Below are positions 1 to 11,464 of a stretch of DNA of 20,000 nt, piece after piece. The translations under genes were made by a program, and so were the position numbers. The notes under the pieces are model-generated. The model ran no database searches, was not told the DNA's origin, and saw only the letters and a program-made list of their open reading frames with translations. The DNA comes from Halocaridina rubra (lineage: Eukaryota; Arthropoda; Malacostraca; Decapoda; Atyidae): the NCBI GenBank assembly GCA_037179515.1, contig JAXCGZ010014187.1, forward strand, positions 1 through 20,000, written 5' to 3'. The first letter of the stretch is position 1, and each line of letters starts with the position of its first letter.

Positions 1-491
1 GAAACGATATCGTGCTCACCACCTCCGGGATTCGAGGCAGCATTTCATAAAATTTAATTTGAGAAATTTAATTCATTTCTTTTAATGTCATTGCAATTTC
101 CAAAATTAAAAGAAAGTTGAATTCTGAGTTTCATTTAACCGACTAATGGTAATAGAGATGGGGTGTTCAAGTACAAATATCTGTCCTGTCTGTTTGTGAG
201 CTCTTAACCGAGCTCGGTACTTTGAGTCCCCTTAGTAAAACAGAATCTTAACAACACTACCATCCTAAACCCCAACAAATAGTCTCAACAATGAGTGCCT
301 AAAGTTGAAAATAACAGAAACCCAATTTGAAATTGCATCTTTTTCTTATCTCAAGCGTGGTATAATTAATGATGCAAAATTCTCATATGAATTTTTTCAC
401 ACGCTGAAGTAGGCTTATTCTGTCAAACAACTGTTACATTCTAGTTTACGTGTTAAACCTCATGTGTATAGATTTAATGTCTTGCATCAGT
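1..491. other. AT-rich intergenic DNA, no gene seen
   Basis: I see no coding frame of meaningful length and no recognisable RNA gene or repeat family here. The sequence is ordinary AT-rich unique-looking DNA. Confidence 0.6.
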
Positions 492-492
492 C

Positions 493-551
<59 letters not shown>

Positions 552-571
552 TATTATTATTATTATTATTA

Positions 572-635
<64 letters not shown>
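492..635. repeat. (AAT)n switching to (ATT)n microsatellite
   Basis: The array starts as AAT units and switches near 513 to ATT units, so the two parts are complementary and could fold into a hairpin. It has small interruptions near 549 and 583. Poly-I, poly-L, poly-Y and poly-N frames across it are artefacts of the repeat. Confidence 0.97.
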
Positions 636-884
636 GTATTAATTTACTTTCACACCTCCAACGAGTGAAATGAAAATAAAAAAAACTGAAATATATATAT
701 ATATATATAGAAATTATATAATTTGTTCGGTTATATATAGAAATTATATAAGAAGCAAAAATTTTCATTAGCAACTGGTTTCTTATCTGGGGAGAAAATA
801 ACCTTACTAACGCAACCTAACAATTTTATGACAATATATTTCACGTGTTTTTCCGATTAGTCGTGTAGAAGCAAACACTTACTT
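636..884. other. AT-rich spacer with a 19-bp direct repeat
   Basis: There is a short (AT)n at 690-709. A 19-bp exact direct repeat (TATATATAGAAATTATATA) lies at 702-720 and 732-750, 30 bp apart. No gene is visible. Confidence 0.7.
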
Positions 885-983
<99 letters not shown>

Positions 984-999
984 TGATGATGATGATGAT
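885..999. repeat. Compound (TAC)n(TAA)n(TGA)n microsatellite
   Basis: Three trinucleotide blocks follow one another: TAC (about 885-924), TAA (about 925-980) and TGA (about 981-999). Adjacent blocks differ by one base per unit, as expected if point-mutated units were later expanded. Confidence 0.95.
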
Positions 1000-1176
1000 A
1001 AAAATAATAGTCAAATTGTAATGTAAGGAAGAGTGCTAGAGCTTTAAAAATTACTCTCAAAATAATGTTGGAAGAGACATTTTTATTCGATTCATGCTCT
1101 TGAGTGTATTATCCAAATCCATCCATAGTCTAGTATTTAATAATAAGCAACATAAATAAAAACAGTTTAGGAACTG

Positions 1177-1180
<4 letters not shown>

Positions 1181-1263
<83 letters not shown>
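1181..1263. repeat. (GA)n microsatellite
   Basis: About 41 perfect GA units with no interruption. It is a pure purine tract on the plus strand. Confidence 0.98.
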
Positions 1264-1265
<2 letters not shown>

Positions 1266-1408
1266 TATTTTCAAAACGAGAGTAAGGAAGGAAGCCACGT
1301 GGGCAATGAAACAAAAAATGGGAGAGGGGGGGGAGATAGAGGAGGAGAGCCGTTTTTCATATGGGATATATATAGGCACTCCCAGTTTACAGAACTACAT
1401 GTATTTTA

Positions 1409-1566
<158 letters not shown>

Positions 1567-1585
1567 CATTATGAAATATTTTTTT

Positions 1586-2280
<695 letters not shown>

Positions 2281-2664
2281 CTACCGTACCTCTTTCCTCC
2301 CTTTTATGCACTTTGGCTCTCAGCAGAAGGCCAGTATAGATCTATCTGCAAAAGTTCCCACATAGATCCTACCAACCAAGGACAAGATTAATGGGAGTGG
2401 ATGATGAGGACCTCCCCCCCCCCCCCATCAACCTATGAAATAACTCGTCCATATGTACTTAAACAAATTGCATGTCATTTTTTTTTTTTTACTGTCAGTA
2501 GTAATTTAATTTCTGTTTTTCAAAATTTAGGAGTGGTAAGGTAAATATCGTAGACCTTGGAACTAAGTTCATCGTAGCCAGGTAATAATCAACTTTGGGC
2601 TTTTTTTTTATATAAAAATACCTCCCGACATTTTGAGATTCATTTCAGCATTCCAGCCAAAAGA
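2281..2664. other. Non-coding spacer with homopolymers
   Basis: It contains a C13 run at 2414-2426 and T-runs near 2480 and 2600. I recognise no gene. The first 50 bases may be further decayed upstream sequence of the family-3 element. Confidence 0.5.
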
Positions 2665-2678
2665 ACACACACACACAC
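2665..2678. repeat. Short (AC)7 at 5' end of LINE copy E
   Basis: Seven AC units end directly at the first base of the truncated family-1 copy E. Confidence 0.9.
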
Positions 2679-3349
2679 TTAGAAGGAAGGGAAAAGAGAG
2701 TTAGAGTAAGACAGTGTCTGAATAAAGAAGAGTTATTAGTGGTTTCCACAGGGTTCATATTTCGGGCCCCTTTTATTCCTTGTTTATGTAATTGACCTGC
2801 AAGAGTCTGTAAATTTATTCATGAATATGTTTGCAGATGATGCAAAGATTGTGAAGAAAGTAAGAAACGAGAACAATGGTAGAGAACTTCAGGAAGATCT
2901 AAACAGTCTGCATGAGTGGTCAGAAAAGTGACCAATAAAATTCAATGCTTCAAAATGTAAGGTAATGAGAATGGATACAAGTGCAAGAAGGCCCAGCTTG
3001 ACTACTCGGTGGCAGGAGTAGAACTTCAAGAGACAGAGAATGATAGAGATCTAGGAGTATCATAAGATCAGGGAATGCTTTCTTAACAATTGTAAGGATA
3101 GCCTTCAGGCACATGGACAAGGAAATTTTCAGCTATATTTATGTAGCCTATGTGATACCAAAGCTAGAATATGCAGACCCTTTTGGAATCAGCACTTGAA
3201 AAAGCACGTAGTTAAGCTGTAAAAAGTTCAAAGACATGCTACGAAACTGGAGACAGAAATACGGAATCTCAATTATGATGAGAGGCTGAGGGAATTAGAC
3301 TTACCATCACTCGAAATTAGAAGTTTGAGGGGGATATGGTGACGGTGTA
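2679..3349 (+). mobile_element. Family-1 LINE fragment, copy E (RT part)
   Basis: This aligns by eye with 14644-15360 of copy F, starting in the RT domain just after motif A. The FADD catalytic block (MNMFADDAKI, about 2818-2850) is still readable. It carries in-frame stops (e.g. TGA replacing a Trp codon near 2930), small indels and a deletion of roughly 50 bp near 3060. It is clearly older than the other copies. Homology ends near 3349, before the C-terminal region and 3' tail, so it is truncated at both ends. The 5' edge abuts (AC)7. It is convergent with copy A. Confidence 0.9.
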
Positions 3350-3488
3350 TATGCCCTTAGTCAGCTGTTGTTAGTAGTTTTGAAGTTGACCTTTATTGGG
3401 AGATGATTTGTTTTTTAGGTTTTGTTTGGCTACGATCATGCATTAATATCTTGAGAGAATATAATTGTGTTGCTGTTGTGTGTGTGTG

Positions 3489-3516
3489 ATTACCTAATTG
3501 TGATTACCTAATTGTG
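3489..3516 (-). repeat. 14-bp 3'-terminal tandem repeat, copy A
   Basis: On the plus strand there are two exact units of ATTACCTAATTGTG (3489-3502 and 3503-3516). They sit at the 3' end of the element and are followed outward by (GT)n at 3477-3488. Copy D also has two units; B, C and F have one. Short 3' repeats are usual in CR1/L2 elements. Confidence 0.9.
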
Positions 3517-3519
3517 TTT

Positions 3520-3552
3520 ACGGGAAAGAGCCCAAAGCTCGTATCTTCCCGT
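3520..3552 (-). promoter_or_regulatory. 3' UTR stem-loop of copy A
   Basis: ACGGGAAA (3520-3527) pairs with CTTCCCGT (3545-3552), 8 bp with one G-U pair. Inside this, GAGC (3528-3531) pairs with GCTC (3537-3540), leaving a 5-base loop and a one-sided 4-base bulge. It lies just before the terminal repeats. In the eel LINE UnaL2 a stem-loop in the same place is known to be recognised by the RT; the same role here is inferred. Confidence 0.75.
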
Positions 3553-3576
3553 CTCCTGATCGGTTCCATTTTAGAC

Positions 3577-5330
3577 TTAGTGATACTTATCGTACCTGTC
3601 CTTAAAACTATGGATTGAGATAGCATTAACTACCTCCTCGCTTAGCCAATTCCAATTATCAACTACTCTTACACTGAAAAAGTATTTCCTTACATCCTGC
3701 AAACAAGTTTTCTTACGAAGCTTCAAACTATGATCTCTAGTTCTAGAGCCAGCCATATCGAAATATCGATCCCTATCCACTCTATCATAACCATGAAGGA
3801 ATTTAAAGACTGTCACCATATCCCCCCTCACTCTTCTAGCTTCGAGTGATGGCAAGTCTAATTCCCTCAGCCTCTCATCATAACCGAGATTGCGTATTTC
3901 TGGCACCAGTTTCGTGGCATGTCTTTGAACTTTTTCAAGCTTAGCTATGTGCTTTTTCAAGTGCGGATTCCAAAAGGGGGCTGCATATTCGAGTTTTGGC
4001 CTCACATAGGTTACATAAATATTTCTGAACATTTCCTTGTCCATGTGCCTGAAGGCTACCCTTACATTTGATAAGAATGCATATGCTGCCCTTACTATGC
4101 CATTTATATGTATTTCTGGAGACAAATCTGCCAGTATGTTTACTCCTAGATCTCTCTCATTTTCTGTCTCTTGAAGTTGTACTCCAGCCACCGAGTAGTC
4201 AAGCTTGGGCCTTCTTGCACTTGTACCCATTCTCATTACCTTACATTTTGAGGTATTGAATTTCATTAGCCACTTTTCTGACCACTCATGCAGATTATTT
4301 AGATCCTCCTGAAGTTCTCTACCATTGTTCTCGTTTTTTACTTTCTTCACAATCTTTGCATCATCTGCAAACATATTCATGAATGAATTTACAGACTCTG
4401 GTAGGTCATTTACATATACAAGGAACAAAAGTGGCCCTAAAACTGAACCCTGTGGAACTCCACTACTAACTCCTCTCCATTCAGACACTGAGTGTCTTAC
4501 TCTAACCCTCTGTTCCCTTCCTTCTAAGTAAGTTTTTATCCATTCCAAGACATTTCCACCTATTCTAGCCATTGATTGCAGCTTCCTAATAAGTCTCCCA
4601 TGTGGAACAGTGTCAAACGCTTTCTGGAAGTCTAGGAATATGCAATCTGCCCAGCCCTCTCTTTCCTGTAGGATTTGGCTTACCTCATCATAAAATTCTA
4701 ATAAGTTTGTTACTGTTGATCTTCCTTCTCTGAAGCCATGTTGCCTCACTGACAAAAAGTTGAAGGATTCCAAGTGAAGAGAGATATGTTTCCTTAGTAG
4801 TTTCTCCATAAGTTTGCAAACTATGCTGGTCAAGGAAACTGGTCTATAGTTCAGAGCAGTATCCCTCCTTCCCTTTTTGAAGATAGGTATCACATTTGCT
4901 TGTTTCCAGCATCTTGGAATCTCCCCCGACTCCAGTGACTCCTTAAATATGATACTTAGTGCCACTGATATTGTGTTTGCGCATTTTTTTAAGCACATGA
5001 GGGGATATGTCATCAGGACCTGTAGCTTTATGAACATCTAAATCCATCAGCGCTTTGCATACCTCTGTGGCTGTAAGGTTGATGTTCTCTAATACCGGCC
5101 CTTGAGCTTCTATCACTGCAATCTGAGGGGGTGGGGTATTTTCTACTGTAAATACTGACTGAAACTCCTTGTTCAATTCTTTGCAAATCTCTTCGTCCGT
5201 CTCAGTGATGCTTCCATCCGCTCTCTTTAGCCTTAAAACCTGTTCTTTTACCTTCAGTTTTCCTCTGATAAAGCTGTGGAAAAGCTTGGGATTTTCTTTA
5301 GCCTTCCTGGTGATGTCCCTCTCATAATCT
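3577..5330 (-). pseudogene. ORF2 RT and C-terminal part, copy A, frameshifted
   Basis: Reverse transcriptase of a non-LTR retrotransposon, which would copy element RNA into DNA at a nicked target. The frame is open from about 5330 to 4990 (HKATGPDDISPHVLKK), then shifts at an A7 run on the minus strand (plus 4984-4990) where copy F has A6, and continues to the TAA at 3577-3579. RT blocks are intact after the shift: NYRPVSLTS, RQHGFREGRS, motif A LDFQKAFDTVPHGRLI, motif B SSGVPQGSVLGPLLF, motif C FADD. FADD replaces the more common YADD; copies E, C and F share it. The C-terminal region (RPKLEYAAPFWNPHLKKH, then RRVRGDMVTVFKFL and NWLSEEVV) is typical of CR1/L2 RTs. Upstream, a second frameshift separates it from the endonuclease. 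Confidence 0.92.
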
Positions 5331-6398
5331 CTCTGCCTCTCTCCTCTTACTTAGGTAGTCATTTCTTGCTCTTTTGTAGGTTTGCCAGGCATTTATGTTT
5401 TTTCTCCTCCTATACCTTTTCCAGCATTTGTCTCTCCACTCCTTAGCTCTTTTACACCCATTATCGAACCATTTCTCTCTGGCATGAATTACACCTACTT
5501 TGGTGACAGGTATGCAGCAATCTACTATCTTCCCATATTTCTCACAAAAGATGTCATACATTTCTTGTACAGATTTGTTGTAAAATAAGGTTCTCCAGTC
5601 AATAACTGCAAAAAGCTCATTCATTTTGATGTAATCTCCTTTCGGATAGTTCCTCCTCATGTCCTCAGTGCCTCTACTCTCAGGAAGAATGTCTTCAATG
5701 ATATACTCCATCAACAACACACAGTGGTCACTCTTTCCAATTGGTGGTTCATACTCAATATTTTCAATATCCAACACATTATCTGTGAACACTAGATCAA
5801 GTAGTGATGGCTCATCCCCACCCCTGGCTCTTGTTGGTTCCATTACATGTTGGTGTAGGAAATTCCCTTGTACGCAATCTAGGAATCTTGCCCCAAATGA
5901 GTCCTCACCACTGTGTGGGTCAAGATTTATCCAATCTATCTCTTTATGATTAAAGTCTCCCATAATCAAAATCCTACATTTTTTCTCCCGTGCCATGTTA
6001 ACAACTGAGTTTATGACTTCAATAGTACCTATATGACTTTCCTCATAAATTTCAAGCCTATTTTGGTTCCTTGGTGGGTTGTATACAACAGTTATTATAA
6101 TGCTCTCTGACCCAGTATTTATGCGAGCAACAAGAAATTCCCTGAACTCACTTTCTATAGCCAAGTTTATTTCTTCAACTTGAATCCTCTCACTTATGAG
6201 CAGTGCTATCCCTCCACCAGTCCTCTCAGATCTTTCGACCCTTAGTATTCTGAAGCCCTTAGGAAAAACTGTGACACTGTTTATGTCCTCACTCAACTTA
6301 GTCTCTGTAATTGCTACTATATCTGCCTTACTGTTGTGAATCCTATCTTTTAATTCTACTGCCTTACCAGCTAATCCATCAGCATTTGTGTATAACAA
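5322..6398 (-). pseudogene. ORF2 endonuclease part, copy A
   Basis: AP-like endonuclease, which would nick the chromosomal target to start reverse transcription. Seen in order: LLYTNADGL (N-terminal Asn block), ITETKL (catalytic Glu), GGGIALLIS, VVYNPPR, ILIMGDFNHKEIDW (Asp/Asn), LLDLVFTD and GKSDHCVLL (SDH). All key residues are present. A basic, aromatic linker follows (KWFDNGCKRAKEWRDKCWKR). The frame ends early because, relative to copy F, two bases are missing near 5330; otherwise it would run into the RT. The 5' end has no ATG: the frame is open upstream into the end of ORF1 and the first usable codon at the domain start is TTG (6398), so translation may need recoding. This piece is 358 residues; the endonuclease itself is about 225. 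Confidence 0.92.
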
Positions 6399-6400
6399 TC

Positions 6401-7318
6401 TTAATGAGGCCCCATCCCCTGATCTTCTGTCATTATCTTCTTTATCTCCCCTTTGTCTGGAAGTATTCTGTAACGAAAATTTTTCTTCTCTTCTTCATTT
6501 CTTTCATCATTTAACCTTTTTGCCTCTTGCAACAAGTTTTTGATCTTTCCCATCTCTTCCTGTGTTCTGTATCGTCTAATGAACACTTCTTTGCATTCTT
6601 GAGGGTCTTTTAGACTTTTTTTTCTCAACAATATTTCCCTACATGTTTCCCCTCTCTCAAAGGTTACTTTTGTTGGTCTCGGCTTTCCTTCCCTCGAATA
6701 TTTACCTAGTTGGTGTATGTTTACAATATCCTCAGGACCACATACTACTCCAAGCTTTCTTATCAGGTCTACAACGCTAGCTTTATTTTCTTCAAGTCTC
6801 CCCTGCCATGTTGACTCCTGGGATTCATTTATGCCTGAGATTACCACTGTCTTCTCCTTATCAAGTGCCTGTCTGATGAGTGGGTTTGCCCTTTCCATCA
6901 CAACGTCTTTCATTTTTTTGATTACTGTCTCTTTATAGTCAACTGTTTGTATGTTTTCCAGTGCCACCACCTTTACAGCCTCTTTTACTGCCACATTTCC
7001 CTTTAGTGCATCAGCAAAGGACGTTTTCATGGCATCATTTTCCATATTCAGCTCCTGGAACTCTTTTCTGAACTGTTCAATGTTTTCCTTAATCTGAACA
7101 TTCCAAGCAGCAATCTCGTCTCTCTCAGAAGAGAGCAGTGAACTAACATCTAATTCCTTTAGGTTGTCATTCAGCTGTTTGTTTTTATCTTCTTGTTTAG
7201 AAATTCTAGATTCTAGTTGACTCTTTTCCCCTTCCAGCTTCTTTATTCTTTTTTCTAGTTCCTTTCTCTTCTGCCCTTGTGCTTTATTTGCTTCCTCCAA
7301 AGATCTTATTTGTTCTCT

Positions 7319-7320
<2 letters not shown>
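6401..7320 (-). CDS. ORF1 protein, copy A, 5'-truncated
   Basis: At least 299 residues counted from a TTG at 7300. The frame stays open upstream (LREQIRS) into the (AC)n tract, so the true start is lost. Residues about 1-110 are charged, heptad-like sequence (ELEKRIKKLEGEKSQLESR), predicted coiled coil. Residues about 152-230 look like the RRM of L1 ORF1p (VVISGINES, LIRKLGV, INIHQLGK-like VNIHQLGK, RPTKVTF). Residues about 231-290 look like its C-terminal domain (VFIRRYRT, NLLQEAKRLND, YRILPDKGEIKK). By homology this would be an RNA-binding, self-associating protein that coats the element transcript. It overlaps ORF2, which lies in the -1 frame. No zinc knuckles are seen. The RRM assignment is by pattern, not by search. 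Confidence 0.8.
6476..6482 (-). promoter_or_regulatory. Candidate -1 frameshift heptamer A AAT TTT (copy A)
   Basis: In the ORF1 frame, minus-strand codons AAT TTT are preceded by A, giving the X XXY YYZ pattern. A -1 slip here enters the ORF2 frame exactly, 78 bases before the TTG at 6398, with no stop between. The same heptamer lies at the same place in copy F (12689-12695). Function is inferred. Confidence 0.35.

Positions 7321-7385
<65 letters not shown>
7321..7385. repeat. (GT)n between LINE copies A and B
   Basis: About 32 perfect GT units. It joins the 5'-truncated end of copy A directly to the 3' terminal repeat of copy B. Confidence 0.97.
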
Positions 7386-7386
<1 letters not shown>

Positions 7387-7915
7387 TTAACTAATTGTGT
7401 TTACGGGAAAGAGCCCAACGCTCGTATCTTCCCGTCTCCTGATCGCTTCCATTTTATACTTGGTGATACTTATCATACCTGTCCTTAAAACTATGGATTG
7501 AGATAGCATTAACTACCTCCTCGCTTAGCCAATTCCAATTATCAACTACTCTTACACTGAAAAAGTATTTCCTTACATCCTGCAAAGAAGTTTTTTTACG
7601 AAGCTTCAAACTATGACCTCTAGTTGTAGAGCCAGCCATATCAAAATATCGATCCCTATCCACTCTATCATAACCATGAAGGAATTTAAAGACTGTCACC
7701 ATATCCCCCCTCACTCTTCTAGCTTCGAGTGATGGTAAGTCTAAATCCCTCAGCCTCTCATCTTAACTGAGATTGCGTATTTCTGGCACCAGTTTTGTGG
7801 CATGTCTTTGAACTTTTACAAGCTTACCTATGTGCTTTTTCAAGTGCGGATTCCAAAAGGGGGCTGCATATTCGAGTTTTGGCCTCACATAGGTTACATA
7901 AATATTTCTGAACAT
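7386..7915 (-). mobile_element. Family-1 LINE, copy B (3' end only)
   Basis: It contains only the last part of the RT C-terminal region and the 3' UTR. The coding remnant runs from about 7915 to 7454, with a premature TAA at 7763-7765 where copy F has TAT (Tyr). After it the frame continues (RGDMVTVFKFLHGYDR). The 3' stem-loop is present (7403-7410 with 7428-7435), and the single 14-bp tail unit has a C-to-A change (GATTAACTAATTG). Its 5' end is joined directly to the 3' end of copy C with no microsatellite between. It shares the nonsense codon and several 3' UTR variants with copy C. Confidence 0.92.
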
Positions 7916-9315
7916 GTGATTACCTAATTGTGTTTACGGGAAAGGGCCCAAAGCTCGTATCTTCCCGTCTCCTGATCGCTTCCATTTTATACTTAGTGAT
8001 ACTTATCATACCTGTCCTTAAAACTATGGATTGAGATAGCATTAACTACCTCCTCGCTTAGCCAATTCCAATTATCAACTACTCTTACACTGAAAAAGTA
8101 TTTCCTTACATCCTGCAAAGAAGTTTTCTTACGAAGCTTCAAACTATGACCTCTAGGTCTAGAGCCGGCCATATCAAAATATCGATCCCTATCCACTCTA
8201 TCATAACCATGAAGGAATTTAAAGACTGTCACCATATCCCCCCTCACTCTTCTAGCTTCCAGTGATGGTAAGTCTAATTCCCTCAGCCTCTCATCTTAAC
8301 TGAGATTGCGTATTTCTGGCACCAGTTTTGTGGCATGTCTTTGAACTTTTTCAAGCTTAGCTATGTGCTTTTTAAAGTGCGGATTCCAAAAGGGGGCTGC
8401 ATATTCGAGTTTTGGCCTCACATAGGTTACATAAATATTTCTGAACATTTCCTTGTCCATGTGCCTGAAGGCTACCCTTACATTTGATAAGAATGCATAT
8501 GCTGCCCTTACTATGCCATTTATATGTATTTCTGGAGACAAATCTGCCAGTATGTTTACTCCTAGATCTCTCTCATTTTCTGTCTCTTGAAGTTGTACTC
8601 CAGCCACCGAGTAGTCAAGCTTGGGCCTTCTTGCACTTGTACCCATTCTCATTACCTTACATTTTGAAGTATTGAATTTCATTAGCCACTTTTCTGACCA
8701 CTCATGCAGATTATTTAGATCCTCCTGAAGTTCTCTACCATTGTTCTCGTTTTTTACTTTCTTCACAATCTTTGCATCATCTGCAAACATATTCATGAAT
8801 GAATTTACAGACTCTGGTAGGTCATTTACATATACAAGGAACAAAAGTGGCTCTAAAACTGAACCCTGTGGAACTCCACTACTAACTCTTCTCCATTCAG
8901 ACACTGAGTGTCTTACTCTAACCCTCTGTTCCCTTCCTTCTAAGTAAGTTTTTATCCATTCCAAAACATTTCCACCTATTCTAGCCATTGATTGCAGCTT
9001 CCTAATAAGTCTCCCATGTGGAACAGTGTCAAACGCTTTCTGGAAGTCTAGGAATATGCAATCTGCCCAGCCCTCTCTTTCCTGTAAGATTTGGCTTACC
9101 TCATCATAAAATTCTAATAAGTTTGTTACTGTTGATCTACCTTCTCTGAAGCCATGTTGCCTCACTGACAAAAAGTTGAAGGATTCCAAGTGAAGAGAGA
9201 TATGTTTCCTTAGTAGTTTCTCCATAACTTTGCAAACTATGCTGGTCAAGGAAACTCGTCTATAGTTCAGAACCGTATCCCTCCTTCCCTTTTTGAAGAT
9301 AAGTATCACATTTGC
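7916..9315 (-). mobile_element. Family-1 LINE, copy C (RT and 3' end)
   Basis: 5'-truncated within the RT fingers and bounded by (GT)n at 9316-9334. The coding frame 8296-9309 starts at IFKKGRRDT and keeps motif A (LDFQKAFDTVPH), motif B and FADD. However, motif B reads GSVLEPLLF, a Gly-to-Glu change (codon at 8851-8853) in a conserved position. The frame ends at a premature TAA (8296-8298) shared with copy B; the rest continues at 7993-8247. The 3' stem-loop is at 7936-7968, but its inner stem has one mismatch (GGGC). One 14-bp tail unit (7919-7932) joins directly to copy B. Confidence 0.93.
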
Positions 9316-9334
9316 GTGTGTGTGTGTGTGTGTG
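9316..9334. repeat. (GT)n between LINE copies C and D
   Basis: About nine GT units between the 5' end of copy C and the two-unit 3' tail of copy D. Confidence 0.95.
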
Positions 9335-9803
9335 ATTACCTAATTGTGATTACCTAATTGTGTTTACGGGAAAGAGCCCAAAGCTCGTATCTTCCCGTCT
9401 CCTGATCGGTTCCATTTTAGACTTAGTGATACTTATCGTACCTGTCCTTAAAACTATGGATTGAGATAGCATTAACTACCTCCTCGTTTAGCCAATTCCA
9501 ATTATCAACTACTCTTACACTGAAAAAGTATTTCCTTACATCCTGCAAACAAGTTTTCTTACGAAGCTTCAAACTATGACCTCTAGTTCTAGAGCCAGCC
9601 ATATCGAAATATCGATCCCTATCCACTCTATCATAACCATGAAGGAATTTAAAGACTGTCACCATATCCCCCCTTACTCTTCTAGCTTCAAGTGATGGCA
9701 AGTCTAATTCCCTCAGCCTCTCATCATAACCGAGATTGCGTATTTCTGGCACCAGTTTCGTGGCATGTCTTTGAACTTTTTCAAGCTTAGCTATGTGCTT
9801 TTT

Positions 9804-9806
<3 letters not shown>
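9335..9806 (-). mobile_element. Family-1 LINE, copy D (3' end only)
   Basis: It holds the last 127 codons of ORF2 (9423-9806, open from LKKHIAKLEKVQRH to the natural stop) plus the 3' UTR, the stem-loop (9366-9398) and two exact 14-bp tail units (9335-9362). The 3' UTR variants (CGGTTCC, TTAGACTTAG, CGTACC) and the tandem tail match copy A, not B or C, so A and D form one sublineage. The 5' end is cut at a CAC and continues as (GT/AC)n. Confidence 0.93.

Positions 9807-9878
<72 letters not shown>
9807..9878. repeat. (GT)n at 5' end of LINE copy D
   Basis: About 36 GT units, joined without spacer to the truncated end of copy D. It closes the tandem array. Confidence 0.97.
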
Positions 9879-9881
<3 letters not shown>

Positions 9882-10143
9882 ACCTGGTTACTTAACATTT
9901 TGCTTTCATTGTCAACTTATCAAAATGAATCATAGTTTTGATTAAGAATATAAGTAATATGAGATCTCTATGAGATATTTTTAATAAAAAAAAATGAATC
10001 CATCTTACTAATAATGTGTTGTTTTGAAAATGAAATAAGATGAACCTATTTGGAAAGGCAGATTTACAACTTCTTTGCAAGGGATTTAGATAGAAAATTA
10101 TGGAAGGGTTTCCTATAATCAAGCATTGGACTATACTCCAGAG
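9879..10143. other. AT-rich spacer, no gene seen
   Basis: Unique-looking AT-rich sequence between the LINE array and the next microsatellite. I recognise nothing in it. Confidence 0.6.
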
Positions 10144-10268
<125 letters not shown>

Positions 10269-10295
10269 TGAAATCCTTATTGCCGAGTACCATAA

Positions 10296-10357
10296 TGCTG
10301 GCGTCACACATAGCCAAAACTCCCGACCCGACTCTTAAGACCGCGTTCCGAAGGAAT
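10296..10357 (+). repeat. Left terminal inverted repeat
   Basis: Matches the reverse complement of 11925-11988. The outer block (TGCTGGCGTCACACATAGCC) and the inner block around CCCGACCCGACTCTTAAGACC are the best conserved. Confidence 0.85.
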
Positions 10358-10762
10358 CTTCGCTCAATCCTTGGAGATCCGGCAGATTTTTTAGCCGACA
10401 GGTGCATTCCTGTGCCTGTCAGAAGTGCGTCATACGTCCTCATAAGCATTCCTATGGATCGTAATTGCAATCGTACGGAGTAGTTTGGACGCGTAATTTA
10501 GCGTACGACTGATCATACGCAAACGTAAGTCTCATCATAGAAAACGGGAAATTTAAATTTTTGACTATTACGACTGGGCCAACCATGGTCCCGACGCTCC
10601 CTACCCATCGTAGGGGAACGTACACGTTCGTAGGGGGTTGTTCATTTTCATTATTTTATACTGAAAAGATATTAAGTTTAATATTTTACATTTAATAATG
10701 TAGTTATATTTGCCCTTACTTTTCCATTTATATAATTATGTTAGAATTGATCCTAGTGAACA

Positions 10763-10930
<168 letters not shown>

Positions 10931-11269
10931 GATATTTGTGAAAGTATAGCCCTGATTTATATATTTGGCACTTCAGCTACTTATATATATAAGTAAATAT
11001 ATGTTGGCCATGTATGTTAATATATTTCATATATTTTGTTTGACACATTTATGGATTTGATTAAGTCATATTTTGATATGAGGGAAAAAATAAATGCACA
11101 TCATATCAAGAACACAGTGAAAGAATTGAGGAATTATATGAGACAGTTACCTATAAAGAGCTTGATATATATTAAGAATGATTGTTATATTTTGTACATA
11201 GAAAGCAGACAGGAAATGTTTTTTTTTCTTAATGCTCACTCAAACAAACGTGTCTGTACATTAACATCA

Positions 11270-11464
<195 letters not shown>

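Larger units (their letters stand above)
3489..7320 (-). mobile_element. Family-1 CR1/L2-like LINE, copy A (longest)
   Basis: The most complete copy in the window. On the minus strand it reads: 5'-truncated ORF1 (coiled coil, RRM-like, C-terminal region), overlapping ORF2 (endonuclease then RT), a short 3' UTR with a stem-loop, and two 14-bp terminal repeats running into (AC)n. The 5' end is cut at a (GT/AC)n tract (7321-7385) with the ORF1 frame still open, so some ORF1 and the 5' UTR are missing. ORF2 has two frameshifts (near 5330 and at 4984-4990), so the copy cannot make an intact ORF2 protein. By eye it differs from copy C at about a dozen sites over roughly 1 kb, so the copies are young. 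Confidence 0.93.

Noticed and set aside
464..774. Poly-I, poly-L, poly-Y and poly-N open frames
   Set aside because: They are translations of the AAT/ATT microsatellite with no conserved domain.
3488..3516. 14-bp terminal repeat read as a telomeric or satellite repeat
   Set aside because: It occurs only at the 3' ends of family-1 copies, one or two units each, so it is part of the element tail.
4068..4531. Plus-strand open frames over copy A (also 8484-8947, and minus-strand 14641-15104 in copy F)
   Set aside because: They are antisense shadows of the RT, repeated in every copy because the RT is.
5382..6514. Plus-strand open frames over the copy A endonuclease, and minus-strand ones at 12592-13512
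   Set aside because: Antisense to a domain with clear endonuclease motifs; no independent evidence.
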